From: Azolla caroliniana
Lineage: Eukaryota; Polypodiophyta
Assembly: GCA_043228905.1 (NCBI GenBank)
Contig: JBHGNT010000005.1
Coordinates: 12,152,001-12,216,000, forward strand
DNA: 64,000 bases
Direction: 5' to 3'
Position 1 is the stretch's first letter; every line of letters begins with the position of its first letter. The translations under genes and the position numbers were made by a program. The notes under the pieces are model-generated. The model saw only the letters and a program-made list of their open reading frames with translations. It was not told where the DNA came from and did no database searches. This document shows positions 9,761-20,676 of this stretch, piece after piece.

Positions 9761-11041
9761 CTAGCGGGTAGATCGGCGTAATTGCTCATTAGCTGATGTT
9801 GAGGCTTTCTTGGCTGACACGGACTTCTCTCTCAAAGATCCGTCATCGCTCTTCTCGAAGTCGGATTCGTGTTGATCCGACTCGCCTTTATCCGTGTTGT
9901 ACTCCAGCATCTTCTTCTTCCCTTTTTCCTTGTGCGTAAACCGTCTCCTCGGCTTCCTGCACGGGGAATGCACGGCCAAGTCTCCACTACTCACCAGCTC
10001 TTCTTCGGACTGGTCAAACCGACCTAGTCTCTTGTGCGGTCCACTTAGCTGAAATGAAATCAAACTCTCATCGAGGGTCTTGATTTCACGGTCATCCGGA
10101 GTCATTTTAGCCTCATTGACCTCATCGTCAGAACTCGGGTCTGGAGGTCCGGAGTTGGAGTTGAGGTCCGGAGTCGGAGGCAAATACCAGGACGCGGACT
10201 CGTCAAACACAACGTCGCGGCTCACGCGAGCTTGTTTGGTTCGGGGGTTATAACACTTATAACCCTTCTGTTCGTCCGAATAGCCGACCAAGATACACTT
10301 CTCAGCTTTCACGTCCAACTTCCCCCGTTTCTCCTTCGGCACATCCACATACGCGATGCTACCGAAAACTCTCAAGTGTCGTAGATTCGGCTTCCTTCCA
10401 AAATATAGCTCATGCGCCGACACTTTGTCGCCGATCCGATTCTGGATGTACAGGGCGGTTTGTACCGCTTCAGCCCAATAGAACTTGGGCAAGATCTTTT
10501 CTTCCCACATTGCCCGCGCCACTTCCACAACCGACCAAATTTTCCTTTCGGCTACGCCGTTTTGTTCCAGTGTATACCTGCAACTGAATTCGCGGCGAAT
10601 TCCCATTTGTTGCAGATAACTATTGAATTGGCCGGAAAAGAACTCTTTTCCGTCATCCGACCGAAGGCACATGATCTTTCTCCCTGTTTCTCTTTCTACG
10701 AAGCTTTTGAGGTCCTAGAAACAGTCGAAGACTTCACTCTTCTTTTCAATGAGATAGATCCACGTGGGCCGCGTGTACTCGTGGATAAAGGAGACAAAAT
10801 ATCGACTCCCGCCAAGACAAATGTTCTGTGTCATCCCCCATACATCCGAATGTATAAAGTCGAGCTTGTTCCAGCTCCGGTTATGCTTGTTGGGGAAAGG
10901 AAGTCGGTGTTGCTTCCCTAGCTGGCAGGCTTCACAAATTTGGGCCTTCCGGCCACTAAATTTGGGCAATCTGAACACAACTTGTTTCGATTGAAGTCCT
11001 AAAGCCTTTGATAGTTGACGTGGCCTATCCGCTTGTGCCAC
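9761..11041 (-). pseudogene. Copia B integrase and integrase-RT linker
   Basis: 10715-11041 carries the GAG-pre-integrase and zinc region (ICEACQLGKQHRLPF) and the first catalytic Asp (FIHSDVWG). 9761-10672 has the second Asp (RSDDGKEF) and the Glu region (EQNGVAERK). It continues with YFGRKPNLRHLRVFG and a Ser/Asp-rich linker to RT. A stop near 10715 divides the two ORFs, though the frame is the same. Element I has a close copy at 19813-20676. Confidence 0.82.
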
Positions 11042-11160
11042 AAGTCGATATCCGACTCAAATTTTTGTCCTTTTGCGAACATTGTTGTGCCTACATCATT
11101 GGTGTCGAGGATAAACATCCTCCCGTCTCTACGCCCTTGTGCAATAACTTGGCCTTCCTC

Positions 11161-12470
11161 CTAGATGAAGCACCCGAGAAGCGTGAACCGGACTTGCATC
11201 CCCTGGTCGACAATCTGCCCGACCGACACCAGATTCTTCGTGATTGTCGGGACGTGTAACACGTTCATGAGTTTCCCTTTTTGCCAGACATGGCTCAGGG
11301 GAACTTCACCGACATTCTCGATTGGATGCGGAGTGTCGTCTCCTGTTGTGACTACTCCCGGTTGCATCAGTTTCTCAAGGTATGACAAACCACTCCTTAT
11401 GGCTCGTCATGTGGTTTGACGTGCCGGAGTCAACGTACCACACCTCGTCCGATTTCGGGATGGTCTTCTTCATCGAGTTCGCTTTGTGTCTCGTCATGAA
11501 GGCTGCCCCCTTTTCGACTTTTTCGGATCCTTGGGCATAGTGCGATCGCTGCCGATTTCCTTTGTTGGTTTGTTCGAATCTGGATTCGATTTTCTCCGAA
11601 TCGGCGCGCTTCTTCCTGCACTTGCTCTCCTTGTGGCCTTTCTTGCCACAGTACCAGCATTCCGCGACAGATTTCCCTTGCCTGTTCTCGTCACCTCGAC
11701 TCCCCCTATTTCTAGAGGGTCCAGAATTTCTGTCGGCATCACTTCGGTGCCTTCTTCCTTGACCCCGTCGCCCGCCTCCAATGCACACCGAATCGCCTCT
11801 TCCGCCACGACCACGAGACCTATCTCCCTCTGTGTACAACATCTTGCTATCAGCGTGCGTACTCGTCGACGCACCCGCGTGGTTCTCCTCTATAAGGAGC
11901 ATCGACTGTAGGTCGAAAAACAACGGCGTATTCTTTCGTGTGCACACTGCAGTTCGGAACGCTCCGAACTTTGATGCCAGTCCCCCGAGACAAATCTGCA
12001 CCATTTCGCCTTCCTCGATGGACGCTAAGGAGTCACATATATCTTTGATCTTTGAGGTGTAATCAACCACCGACAAATCGCGTTGTCACAAGTTGCTCAA
12101 CTCCTGTCGGAGTTGGAATTTTCTAGCTGTGGTGCCTTCGGCGAAAATCTTTTTTAGATTTCCCAAGCATCCTTTGGCGTTTTTGCATCCTCAATATAGC
12201 TCAGAAGTTGTTCGCTCACAGAAAACACAAAGCAGTAGAGAACTCTGCTCGCCGACTGTTCCCAAGCCGGGAAGTCTCTGTGTGTCGAATCAGGTGCTAT
12301 GTCATTTGCTCCATCGACATAGCTCCAATATCCATGCCCGAGCAGGTACTGGTGCATCTTGTACGACCAAGACGCATAGTTCTTTCTATCAAGCTTCTCG
12401 GTCGGGCTTCTCGGTCGGAAGCGAGCTAGCCATGCCTCTATCCATTCTCTTTTTCCTCTTCTTTACGAAG
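11161..12470 (-). pseudogene. Copia B gag and protease
   Basis: The gag helical region starts around 12357 and continues in another frame from 12076, so there is a frameshift. The CCHC knuckle is CWYCGKKGHKESKC (about 11620-11660). The protease motif WYVDSGTSNHMTSH lies near 11400-11440. 11161-11388 continues with protease and pre-integrase sequence. The encoded protein would form the virus-like particle and mature it, but this copy is not functional. Confidence 0.78.
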
Positions 12471-12522
12471 GTTAGGTATTCTTCTCGAGCTAAGGTTGGT
12501 TGTAGAGGTTCTCAACCCTCAC

Positions 12523-12534
12523 GCTCTGATACCA
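12523..12534 (-). promoter_or_regulatory. Primer-binding site of copia B (initiator Met tRNA)
   Basis: TGGTATCAGAGC on the minus strand, immediately inside the 5' LTR. This is the classic plant copia site and the main reason to call the host a plant. Confidence 0.92.
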
Positions 12535-12987
12535 TGTAAAAAGAACAACGTGCGGAAGCAACAAAAAACCAAACATAAGAAAAAACACAGATTAAATGGA
12601 GAGATCAGACATACACATTACGCAGGAGAGACATAGAGAGGGAGAGGGAGAGAGCGTCAATACACACAACTCTATTCAAAAAATAATAGTCAATCTGTGC
12701 ATAGGATGTGCTCAGTGAGCACTTTTATAAGAGTCCATACGGACTGACAGAAGTATTGACACGTACTTCAATGCTCATAACCAAGCTCTACACTAACTCC
12801 CAAAATATATTCCTATGCGGAATATCTTTCCAACGGCCTCGCGGTTTACACACCGCTACGGCTTCTTGTTGCGCACCGGTTTACGCACCCGGTTTACGCA
12901 TCGGTCTGGCCTAACCGATCGGTCCCAACCGATCCGGTTCTTGGCTTGTACATCCGATCTGGCCAATGTTGAGCTTGTATCTCAACA
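12535..12987 (-). repeat. Copia B 5' LTR
   Basis: 453 bp. Pairs with the split left LTR and resembles the LTR of element I (16628-17084). It contains a GA-rich tract near 12624-12652. Confidence 0.92.
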
Positions 12988-14897
12988 AGCACCTTAGCAG
13001 GAGAGATCCTTGAGAAGTGGGTAAGTGGATTATGGCTCAAACCGTACAAAGGTCTGATGCATGCGAACCCATTCGAGATTCCGGAGCAGCATGAAGAAAT
13101 CCGGGTTACCAGGGAAGCAGACATCGGTGCCCAGCCAGATGCTCCGATCGTCTGGAGAGATGATGCTACCGGAAAAGAATCAGAAAACACGGGACCGTAG
13201 GGTCAAGAAAACCATTCGGGGTCAGAGAAATCAACGACACCTGGAGACAAAAGGTAGATTACGTTGTACTTCTGAAGTACGAACTAAACATTTAATAATT
13301 TTAAAAAGAAAAAGAAAAAAGAAGAGAAGAGAGTACGAGATTTCAAACAACAATGATGGAAAATATAGTGGAAAGACATGACATAAGCCATATACTTAAT
13401 GAACACCACGCATCATAATCATACCATAATTATCCATGACGTGCGGACACGCTACCCAAGAATAGGCGGCGATGCATGGATAGAGGACTCAAAGAGAGAT
13501 GGGCATGCAAGGTTACTAGAAGCAAGAAGGAATCTCATTTCGAGACAGAAAACTTTCATGAGAACAGAGTAAGAGAGAGATGCAAAGTACGGGCAAAGCA
13601 CAGACAAACCTTGTCCGGAAAACTCCAGACACAAAAAAGCACAAAACCCATGGCACTCATATCAGAGGCAAAGGACTGGATCCAGAAGAACGGGCTCAAA
13701 TGATTTATCCAGGTAGTCGAAGCGCCGCTGCACAAGGAACTGGAGAAGGTCACTAAAAGCATTAATGACGAAGGAATTTCGGAGACAACTGTGTAGGCAA
13801 CAATCGAGCTTCTATCTGGGGACTACAGTCAATTCAAAACCCATCTACCGAGATCCTGGATGAGTATTTTGGGGAATTCTTGATAGCTAGCAAGGCTTAC
13901 CGGACGTAGGGACGAGAGAATGTCTTGTTCCGAGAGATAGCCAAAGTCCTGCTCAAATATGGTTTTGTGCATCCCCGACCACTCACCATGCCGAAGAACA
14001 GAGCGGGCTTCATCATAGCGTCTTTTGAAGGCTTGCGGGTGGATTGGCCCTTGATTGTAGCAGACTCCCTCCGAACAGGCACTTTCTGCCAGCTAAACCC
14101 ATTCGTATTAAGTTAAAAAGGAAAGATATAGAGCAAGAGCAGCCGGAACTAGCCAATAGAACACACCAAGAAACCGCAGAGGAGGAGGAGCTGGAAGAAG
14201 AAGAACAACCCCTCTAGAGACGTCCTAGAGCACGTTAGAATGAGCAACATGGGAATGGATTGGGTTTAGAGATGGACAATACACTGACCGCCCGCTCAAC
14301 GGTGGTGGATCCAAGGCTAGTGGAGTGTGCAGAGACGGAAAGACCAGAAGCGGTTGATGAGATGGTTCCAAAAGAAGCAATGTGGAGATAGTCGGGACCG
14401 GAACCAATAAAAGAAAGCCAGCAGGTTAACACAAAAGCGCCAAAGCAAACGGAGAACGAGACACAGACCGGCAGACATCGGCATACAGAAAAGCTGAGAG
14501 CACCGAAAAGACACAGTCGGGCGCACTGGACAAAGATGACCGAAACGACACTATCAGACAAGCCAAAGTGACACATAAAGACTGGAACGACAGCCAAATA
14601 AACACAACCGGATAGGTTCGATGAACAAACACAATTGGAAAAAAAATGGCTAAAAGAGACGATGAAGCGGTCGGAGTGACCAAACCGGCTAGAATGGCCG
14701 AGCAGCGGTTGCACAAGCGACCGCAATGGCGACAACTGGACAGGCCGGATGGAGACCGACAACAGCCGAATGCCGATGGTGATAGAGACGGACAGAAACT
14801 GAAGGAGACGGTGATAGAGTCCGCGACAAAAACTACTAGAGATGCCCCACAACGATGGAAGCATATGACCAACCGGCTCAGTAGGATACCAACAGAA
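12988..14897 (+). pseudogene. Relic of Tat-like element R, part 2: integrase end and ORF3
   Basis: Starts with the last residues of integrase (KWVSGLWLKPY, about 13012-13047), continuing from position 282. From about 13835 to 14116 the translation matches ORF3 of element E: STEILDEYFG, then SKAYRT, then FREIAKVLLKYGFVH...MPKNRAGFI...FEGLRVDWPLIV...LR. Stops occur in between. I recognise nothing in 13200-13830 or 14120-14897 beyond their position in this relic. The boundary with LTR G near 14898 is approximate. Confidence 0.65.
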
Positions 14898-14961
14898 TGT
14901 AGAGAAGAATGTTTAATGGAGACCTTACACAAAGAATACATAGGAGAGACAGAGAGAACAG
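14898..14961 (-). repeat. Copia G 3' LTR, first segment (approximate start)
   Basis: TGTAGAGAAGAATGTTTAAT and the following bases resemble the LTR start of elements B and I (tttaatggagag...). Cut by solo LTR F. Confidence 0.55.
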
Positions 14962-15374
14962 TGTTGAGAGACAGGTCCCTCCGGATGGGAAGTGAGAAGA
15001 ATAGTGCTGATGAGCAAACTCAGCCAAGGCCGATAGGCCGAGGCCGGAACCGGATGAGGAGTACTTGGCTATGGATGACCCGGTGAGAACCGGATTATGA
15101 AGACCTGGTGAGAACCGGATGAGGAGTACCCGGCTACGGATGACCCGATGAGAACCAGATGATGAGTGCCCTGCAAGCGCCGGATGATGCAGGCCCGGTG
15201 AAGAGCGATCACCGGATGAAGGGACATATTCGTAAATATGTTTCCTGAGAGGCCATCGGGGCTATATTTGTAAATAGCCAAAAAGTCATATTAGTATAAA
15301 TATGACTTAGGGCAAACTGTGTGTGTAGTTGTTGTCATTCTTGTTGGCGCAAGATTAGAGAGCGCATAACAATG

Positions 15375-15408
<34 letters not shown>

Positions 15409-15669
15409 GAGGTCGTTGCCTCTGTTGTAACCGCCGCCTGTGGCGAAGATCGTGAGCACGAGGTCGTTGCCTCTGTGAGCTCACTATTGTGATATAGTGA
15501 TAGTTGGAGTCTGCGGACTCCCGTGGTTTTTCCCTCTCAGGGTTTTCCACGTTAAACATCCTGTGTACTCTCTCTCCTTTGTGTCGTGCGTTCAGTATCC
15601 GTTTTCTGTGTTTGATCCTAGGCTCGGTTGTGGCCGAGCATTGTGCTTACGAAGCGTGTATTACCAACA
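14962..15669 (+). repeat. Solo LTR F (CopC group)
   Basis: 708 bp, TGTTGAGAG...CCAACA, flanked by aacag (14957-14961) and aacat (15670-15674), a 5-bp duplication with one change. No internal region remains, so it is the product of LTR-LTR recombination. It carries accggatga-type U3 repeats (about 15040-15200), a TATA-like tataaatatgac (about 15296), a GA tract, and the CTCGGTTGTGGCCGAG hairpin (15623-15638). Confidence 0.82.
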
Positions 15670-15674
15670 AACAT

Positions 15675-15969
15675 AACATGAACTCAATTCAAATAATAGT
15701 AATCCTCTATACATAGAATGTGCTCAGAGAGCACTTTTATACAAGTCCATAAAGGACCGACAGAAGTACTGACAGGCACTTCAATGCTCATACGAGTGAC
15801 TGACACTGACTCCCAAAAATATGCCTACGTACTAGGTTGGATTTGCAAGCCTCTAACGGCCTACCGGTTTTAATACGATGCGGCTCCGGGTTCCAGATAT
15901 CATCCGGACACCAATCCAGCTCTGGCTTATTCAGCTGACCCGGATCCGGTTCAACTTGCTCGCTCAACA
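15675..15969 (-). repeat. Copia G 3' LTR, second segment
   Basis: Contains the same block as LTRs B and I (gtgctcagagagcacttttatacaagtccat) and ends gctcaaca at 15969. A purine tract on the minus strand (from tcccccac, 15970-15978) follows. Confidence 0.7.
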
Positions 15970-16000
15970 GTCCCCCACAACCTCAACTTGAGGTCGGATA
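15970..16000 (-). other. Copia G internal region, left stub
   Basis: Polypurine tract and first internal bases of G (acctcaacttgagg as in B and I). Cut at 16000 by the H-type LTR and resumes at 26034. Confidence 0.6.
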
Positions 16001-16627
16001 TGTTAGAAATATTGAAAATCAATTAGATAGGTATATAGAGTTACAATTACAAAGATGGATATATGAAAACAAAACTTCTATTACATATGAGAGTAGCTCA
16101 CAATGGTAGTTTACCCATGTGCTCACATTTTAGAGCTTAGATAGGATATGGACCAACTCATTACAAAATTAGTGGGGACCGATGATCAATCCAACCACTA
16201 TCTAAGAAAGTGGATTATATTCTATGTTTGGTCTGCGCATATCATTAAATGTGCAAGTCAGTTTATTGTAGTGGAGATATTCCTTTTCTGTCAACTGACT
16301 TGTCATTTAATATGACCCAATTCCCTAGATATAGGCCAGTGCTAGATAGTACTGATCTTGAAGTCAATGGCACATATTTCAAGACTAAGTACATCGTAAC
16401 TTGCCCACAAAATATTCTAGTTGACTTGATTAGCCAATCCTATTACCTATTTCGCCCTTTCCTAAATACATTGTGTCCTACACATCTACAATTTCCTAGA
16501 TTAACACCTTATCAACCCATATGGTCGAGTTGCACACTAGCCTCTCATTTGAGGCGTTATCACAAAATGTGCACTCTAAGAGCACATATGGGGATAGATT
16601 TACCACTTCCGGCTGATCATTGATTAT
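16001..16627 (-). repeat. Copia H 3' LTR, truncated by element I
   Basis: Matches 25396-26022 and lacks the last bases (atctaaca) because element I begins at 16628. It is notably more AT-rich than the other LTRs here. Confidence 0.85.
16249..16623 (+). other. 124-codon ORF inside H LTR, left copy
   Basis: An ORF opposite to element H, also open (125 codons) in the other LTR at 25644-26021; the two differ by a 3-base indel that keeps the frame. No recognisable domain. It may be chance in an AT-rich LTR. Confidence 0.2.
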
Positions 16628-16712
16628 TGTAAAAAGAATAATGTACGGAAGCAATAGAAAACTGAACACAGAAATGCAGGTTTAATGGAGAGCTTGAATA
16701 TACATAGTACGC

Positions 16713-16763
<51 letters not shown>

Positions 16764-17084
16764 CACTAACTCAATTAAAAAATAATACTCAGTCTGTAAA
16801 TAGGATGTGCTCAGTGAGCACTTTTATACAAGTCCATACAGACTGACAGAAGTACTGACACGTACTTCAATGCTCATAAGTGAGCTCTACACTAACTCCC
16901 AAAATATATTCCTACGCGGAATATCTTTCGAACGGCCTCGCGGTTTACGCACCTCTACGGGTTCTCGTTACACGCCGATCTGCGCACTGGTTTACGCAAC
17001 CGGTTTACGCACCGGTCTGTCCTAACTGATCCGGTTCTCGGCTTGCACAGCCGATCCGGCCAATGTTGAGCTTGTATCTCAACA
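16628..17084 (-). repeat. Copia I 3' LTR with (GA)n tract
   Basis: 457 bp, tgtaaaaagaat...tctcaaca, close to B LTRs. It contains a (GA)n microsatellite at 16714-16759, longer than in B. Confidence 0.88.
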
Positions 17085-17289
17085 CTCCCCCTCAAGCTCA
17101 ACTTGAGGTTCCATCCACCCTTCCGGATCTACGCTCTGGTTCCTTCTGGCCTCACGCCTTGCCCGCGCGCCTCGACCCTTCCGGTCGGCTTGCGTGCTCG
17201 TGCGGCCCTTCTCAGCTCCGTGTTGGCGCAGTGTTGGCGCTTCTTCTGTTGCCTTCACTTCCGCTTAGCCCTCAGTCGATTTGGTGTAT

Positions 17290-17480
17290 TCAAATCAAAC
17301 ATTCAAACCAACTCGGCTTTCTCCGATCGGTTTTCGCTTTCGTCCGAGTTGGCTATCTCCAACTCGTCTTCGGTCTTCTCGCCCTTGATGGCTTCATCTC
17401 CCCCACGCTTGGTTGGATTCGGCTCTTTCTTTTGACTGCTCCCCTTATTTCCGCTTTCAGAATCTTCCGCGTATCCACCC
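17290..17480 (-). pseudogene. C-terminal tail of copia I pol, distal part
   Basis: On the minus strand, after J is removed, this continues the RNase H ORF with a Ser/Glu-rich stretch (SESGNKGSSQKKEP, GGDEA, SENRSE) that aligns with the tail of B. A TGA stands where B has TGG, and a basic RAKRK cluster follows. 17085-17290 holds only 3' untranslated sequence of I. Confidence 0.6.
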
Positions 17481-17485
17481 TCGGC

Positions 17486-18203
17486 TGACAGTAACTACAT
17501 GCTCCGATGAACACCGCTCGGCCACAACCGAGCTTAGAATCAAAACACAAAAAACGGGAATGAGAGACACGACACAAAGGAGAGAAGAGTACACAGGATG
17601 TTTATGTGGAAAACCCAAACTCGGGAAAAACCACGGCAGCCCACAGACCGCAAACTATCACTATATCAGAATGTACAATAAGAAAGCACCGAGGCCACGA
17701 CCTCGAGCTTGCTATCTTCGCCACAGGCGGCAGTTACAATCAGAGGCAACGACCTCTTCCTCTCTCTCACTCTCTTTGTACACAGTTGCATGCTCTAATC
17801 TTGCGCCAACAAGAATGACAACAACAACTTCAATAAGTTTGCCCTAAGTCATATTTATACTAATATGACTTTTCGGCTATTTACAAATATAGCCCCGATG
17901 GACTCTCAGAAGACATATTTACAAATGTGTCCCTTCATCCGGTGAGCGCTCCTCACCAGGCCTGCATCATCCGGATCTTGCCGGGCACTCGTCATCCGGT
18001 TCTCACCGGGTCTTCCGTAGCTGCGTACTCTTCATTTGGTTCTCATCGGGTCTTCAGTAGTCGGGTACTCTTCATCCGGTTCTCACCGGGTCTTCCGTAG
18101 CCGGGTACTCTTCATCCGGTTCTCACCGGGTCTTTTGTAGCCAGGTACTCTTCATCCGGTTTTTTCTTCTCACTTTCCATCTAGAGGGACCTGTTTCCTA
18201 ACA
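17486..18203 (-). repeat. Solo LTR J (CopC group)
   Basis: 718 bp in reverse orientation with a perfect 5-bp duplication tcggc (17481-17485 and 18204-18208). Same family as solo LTR F. The hairpin motif appears as CTCGGCCACAACCGAG at 17517-17532. Confidence 0.9.
18001..18160. repeat. Four tandem copies of a 40-bp unit in LTR J
   Basis: Units begin at 18001, 18041, 18081 and 18121 (tctcaccgggtcttccgtag...). They lie in the U3 part of the LTR. Similar but fewer or shorter units occur in F, C and D. Confidence 0.85.
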
Positions 18204-18208
18204 TCGGC

Positions 18209-18763
18209 TTCTTCAGACGATCCGATATCAAATTCGTCATCCGACTCGGCGTCGTGGTCTTCCGGAACTTCTCTCCTCCTTCTGTGGTCATTCCGGATGT
18301 CTCTCCCCCTCAAGTTCGGCACGTCGAGGTGATGCAACCCAAGCGCACTCGAGAATTGCCGCAACTTTTCTAGACCAAGAGGCTTGGTGAAAATGTCAGC
18401 GGTCTGCCGATCTGTCGGAACATACTTAAGTTCGACTTCACCAGAGAGAACACACTCACGAACGAAATGGTAGTGCACCTCAATGTGCTTAGTCCAGGCG
18501 TGGAAGACATGGTTTTTTGCTAGCTGGATGTTGCTAAGGTTGTCGCAGTAGATTGTCGTTGGATCTGATACCTCCACCTGCAGATCCTTAAGTAGCCGCT
18601 TCAACCATATGGCTTCGCATGTCGCGATAGCCACTCCTCTATACTCGGCTTCAGTGCTTGACAGCGCAACTGTCAGTTGCTTCTTGCTACTCCATGCGAA
18701 ACCGGACGTGGATCGACGATCGGCGACGTTGCCGGCCCAGTCGGCATCGGTGTAGCCGACCAA
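18209..18763 (-). pseudogene. Copia I RNase H
   Basis: GYTDADWAGN, SSTEAEYRGVA, YCDNLSNIQLAKN, TKHIEVHYHFVRE and ADIFTKPLGLEKL mark a copia RNase H. The tail begins with LHHLDVPNLRG and a Glu/Asp-rich stretch, then is interrupted by solo LTR J. Confidence 0.85.
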
Positions 18764-18819
18764 CTACGGGGTTGTACCGGTCTGATATAGTAGCCCCGGG
18801 TCCTTAGTGCCGCTTACGT

Positions 18820-19729
18820 ACCGCAATATGCGTTGCGCACACTGAAGGTGCTCCTCGGTAGGTCGCGCCAGGAACTAACTAATCACCCCGACTGGGTAGC
18901 TGAGATCTGGTCGGGTAATGGTCAAGTATATAAGGCTTTCGACTATCTGTCGAAACCTCATCGGGTCGCATACCTTTCCAGAATCAGGGCGAACCTTGAT
19001 GGTTATCCAGAGGAGTCGAGATGGACTTACAGTCGGCCATCCCGAATTTGAAGAGCATACTTAGCACGTAATGTCGTTGGCTGATCCGTATGCCTTCGGG
19101 GGTGCGGATCACTTCGATCCCGAGGATGTAATGAAGGTCCCCCAGATCCTTCATGCCGAATGATGCTGCAAGCTGGAGCTTCACGCGGTCAATCTCACCT
19201 AGTCATCAACATAAAGTAAAATGCTAACCGGCCAGAGTCGACCTTTCCGGATGAACAGTGAGTCTAATTTTGACATCGCAAAGCCCATCCAGCGCAATCG
19301 TTGCATGACCTTCGCGTTCCAGGCACACGGAGTTTGATTTGGTCTGTAAAGGGACTTCTTCAACCGGCACACCGCCGAGGTGTTCGTTCCAGAGTGAAAT
19401 CCGGGTGGTTGTATCATGTACACCTGTTCCTCAAGTTCACCTTGCAGGAACGCAGTCCTTAGATCCATCTAATGTAAGTGCCACCCCTTCGCCGCAGCTA
19501 CTGCGAGCAAAACGCGGACGGTCGTCATCTTCACGACCGGTGCAAACTGCTCATCGTAGTCGATTCCGTGTTGTTGTGCGTAGCCTTTCACTACTAACCG
19601 GGCCTTGTATCGGTTGACCGAGCCATTAGTGTTGTACTTGACCTTGTACACCCACCTACATCCAATTGGCTTCACACCTTTCAGTGCGTCAACTAGGTCC
19701 CAGGTTTCATTCTCCGCCAATGCGCGCAT
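18820..19729 (-). pseudogene. Copia I reverse transcriptase, broken
   Basis: 19469-19729 holds the N-terminal RT ([43 protein letters not shown]). 19199-19468 continues with MDLRTAFLQGELEEQVYM and the active site SILLYVDD. 18984-19184 has MKDLGDLHYILGIEV. Stops and small frameshifts divide the parts. Better preserved than the same region of B. Confidence 0.82.
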
Positions 19730-19812
19730 CTCTTACTCCATTATGGCACGCCAATTCGCGTCCTTCGCCGCTTCTGTGTAGCTCCCCGGCTCATGCACTT
19801 CCGCTACACGGG

Positions 19813-20676
19813 TCATGTACACATAGTGATGCACCATGTACTCCTGGTATCCGAACCGCACAACAGGGTTCTTCTGGCGGGTAGATCGGCGTAATTGCTC
19901 ATTAGCCGATGGTGAGGCTTTCTTGGGTGACGCGGACTTCGCTCTCTAAGACCCGTCGTCGCTCCTCTCAGAGTCGGATTCGCGTCGATCCAACTCGCGC
20001 TTATCCGTGTTGTACTCCGGCATCTTCTTCTTCCCTTTTTCCTTGCGCGTAAACCGTCTCCTCGGCTTCCTGCGCGGGGAATGCACGGCCGAGTCTCCAC
20101 TACTCGCCGGTTCTTCTTCGGACTGGTCAAACCGACCCAATCGCTCTTTCGGTCCACTTAGCCGAAATGAATTCGGACTCTCATCAAGGGTCTTGATTTC
20201 GCGGTCATCCGGAGGCATTTCAGCCTCGCTGACCTCATCGTCAGAACTCGGGTCTGGAGATCCAGAGTTGGAGTTGAGGTCCAGAGTCGGAGGCAAGTAC
20301 CAGGACACGGACTCCTGAAACACAACATCGCGGCTCACACGAGCTTGTTTGGTTTGGGGGTTATAATACTATAAGCCTTCTGTTCGTCCGAATAACCGAC
20401 TAAGATACACTTCTCAGCTTTCGCGTCCAACTTCCTCTGTTTCTCCTTCGGCACATGCACATACGCAATGCTACCGAAAACTCTCAAGTGTCGTAGATTC
20501 GGCTTCCTTCCCAAATACCGCTCATGCGCCGAGACTTTGTCTCCGATCCAATTCTGGATGTACACCGCGGTTCGTACTGCCTCGCCCCAATAGAACTTGG
20601 GAAAGCTCTTTTCTTCTAGCATTGCCTGCACCACTTCTACAATCGACCGATTCTTCCTTTCAGCCACACCGTTCTG
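19813..20676 (-). pseudogene. Copia I integrase C-terminus and linker, truncated
   Basis: Contains NGVAERKNRSIVEVVQAM, YLGRKPNLRHLRVFGSIAYV and EKCILVGYSDEQK, followed by the acidic linker to RT as in B. The reading ends at the catalytic-Glu region, where the join to N occurs (about 20677). Confidence 0.8.

Larger units (their letters stand above)
283..12987 (-). mobile_element. Ty1/copia element B (CopB group), interrupted by gypsy A
   Basis: Complete element on the minus strand. The left (3') LTR is split into 283-371 and 7364-7718, and the right (5') LTR is 12535-12987. The primer-binding site is 12523-12534, the polypurine tract 7719-7730, and gag to RNase H lies between 12470 and 7908. 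The flanks ggcac (278-282) and agcac (12988-12992) are a 5-bp target duplication with one mismatch. Element A sits inside its left LTR. The coding region is broken by several stops and frameshifts, so it cannot move on its own. Confidence 0.9.
16628..20676 (-). mobile_element. Copia I (CopB group), 5' half missing
   Basis: Minus-strand element with 3' LTR 16628-17084, polypurine tract from 17085, RNase H with tail, RT and part of integrase. It ends abruptly at about 20676 in the integrase QNGVAERK region. There the sequence turns into RNase H of another copia (N), so gag, protease, primer-binding site and 5' LTR are gone. Solo LTR J is inserted in its C-terminal tail. Confidence 0.82.

Noticed and set aside
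14235-14864. 209-codon minus-strand ORF rich in Cys, Ser and Phe
   Set aside because: It lies opposite the relic of R ORF3 and shows no domain; its length can arise by chance in a stop-poor antisense frame.
18001-18160. Regular 40-bp repeats resembling a CRISPR-like array
   Set aside because: Units are directly adjacent with no unique spacers and lie inside a plant copia LTR.
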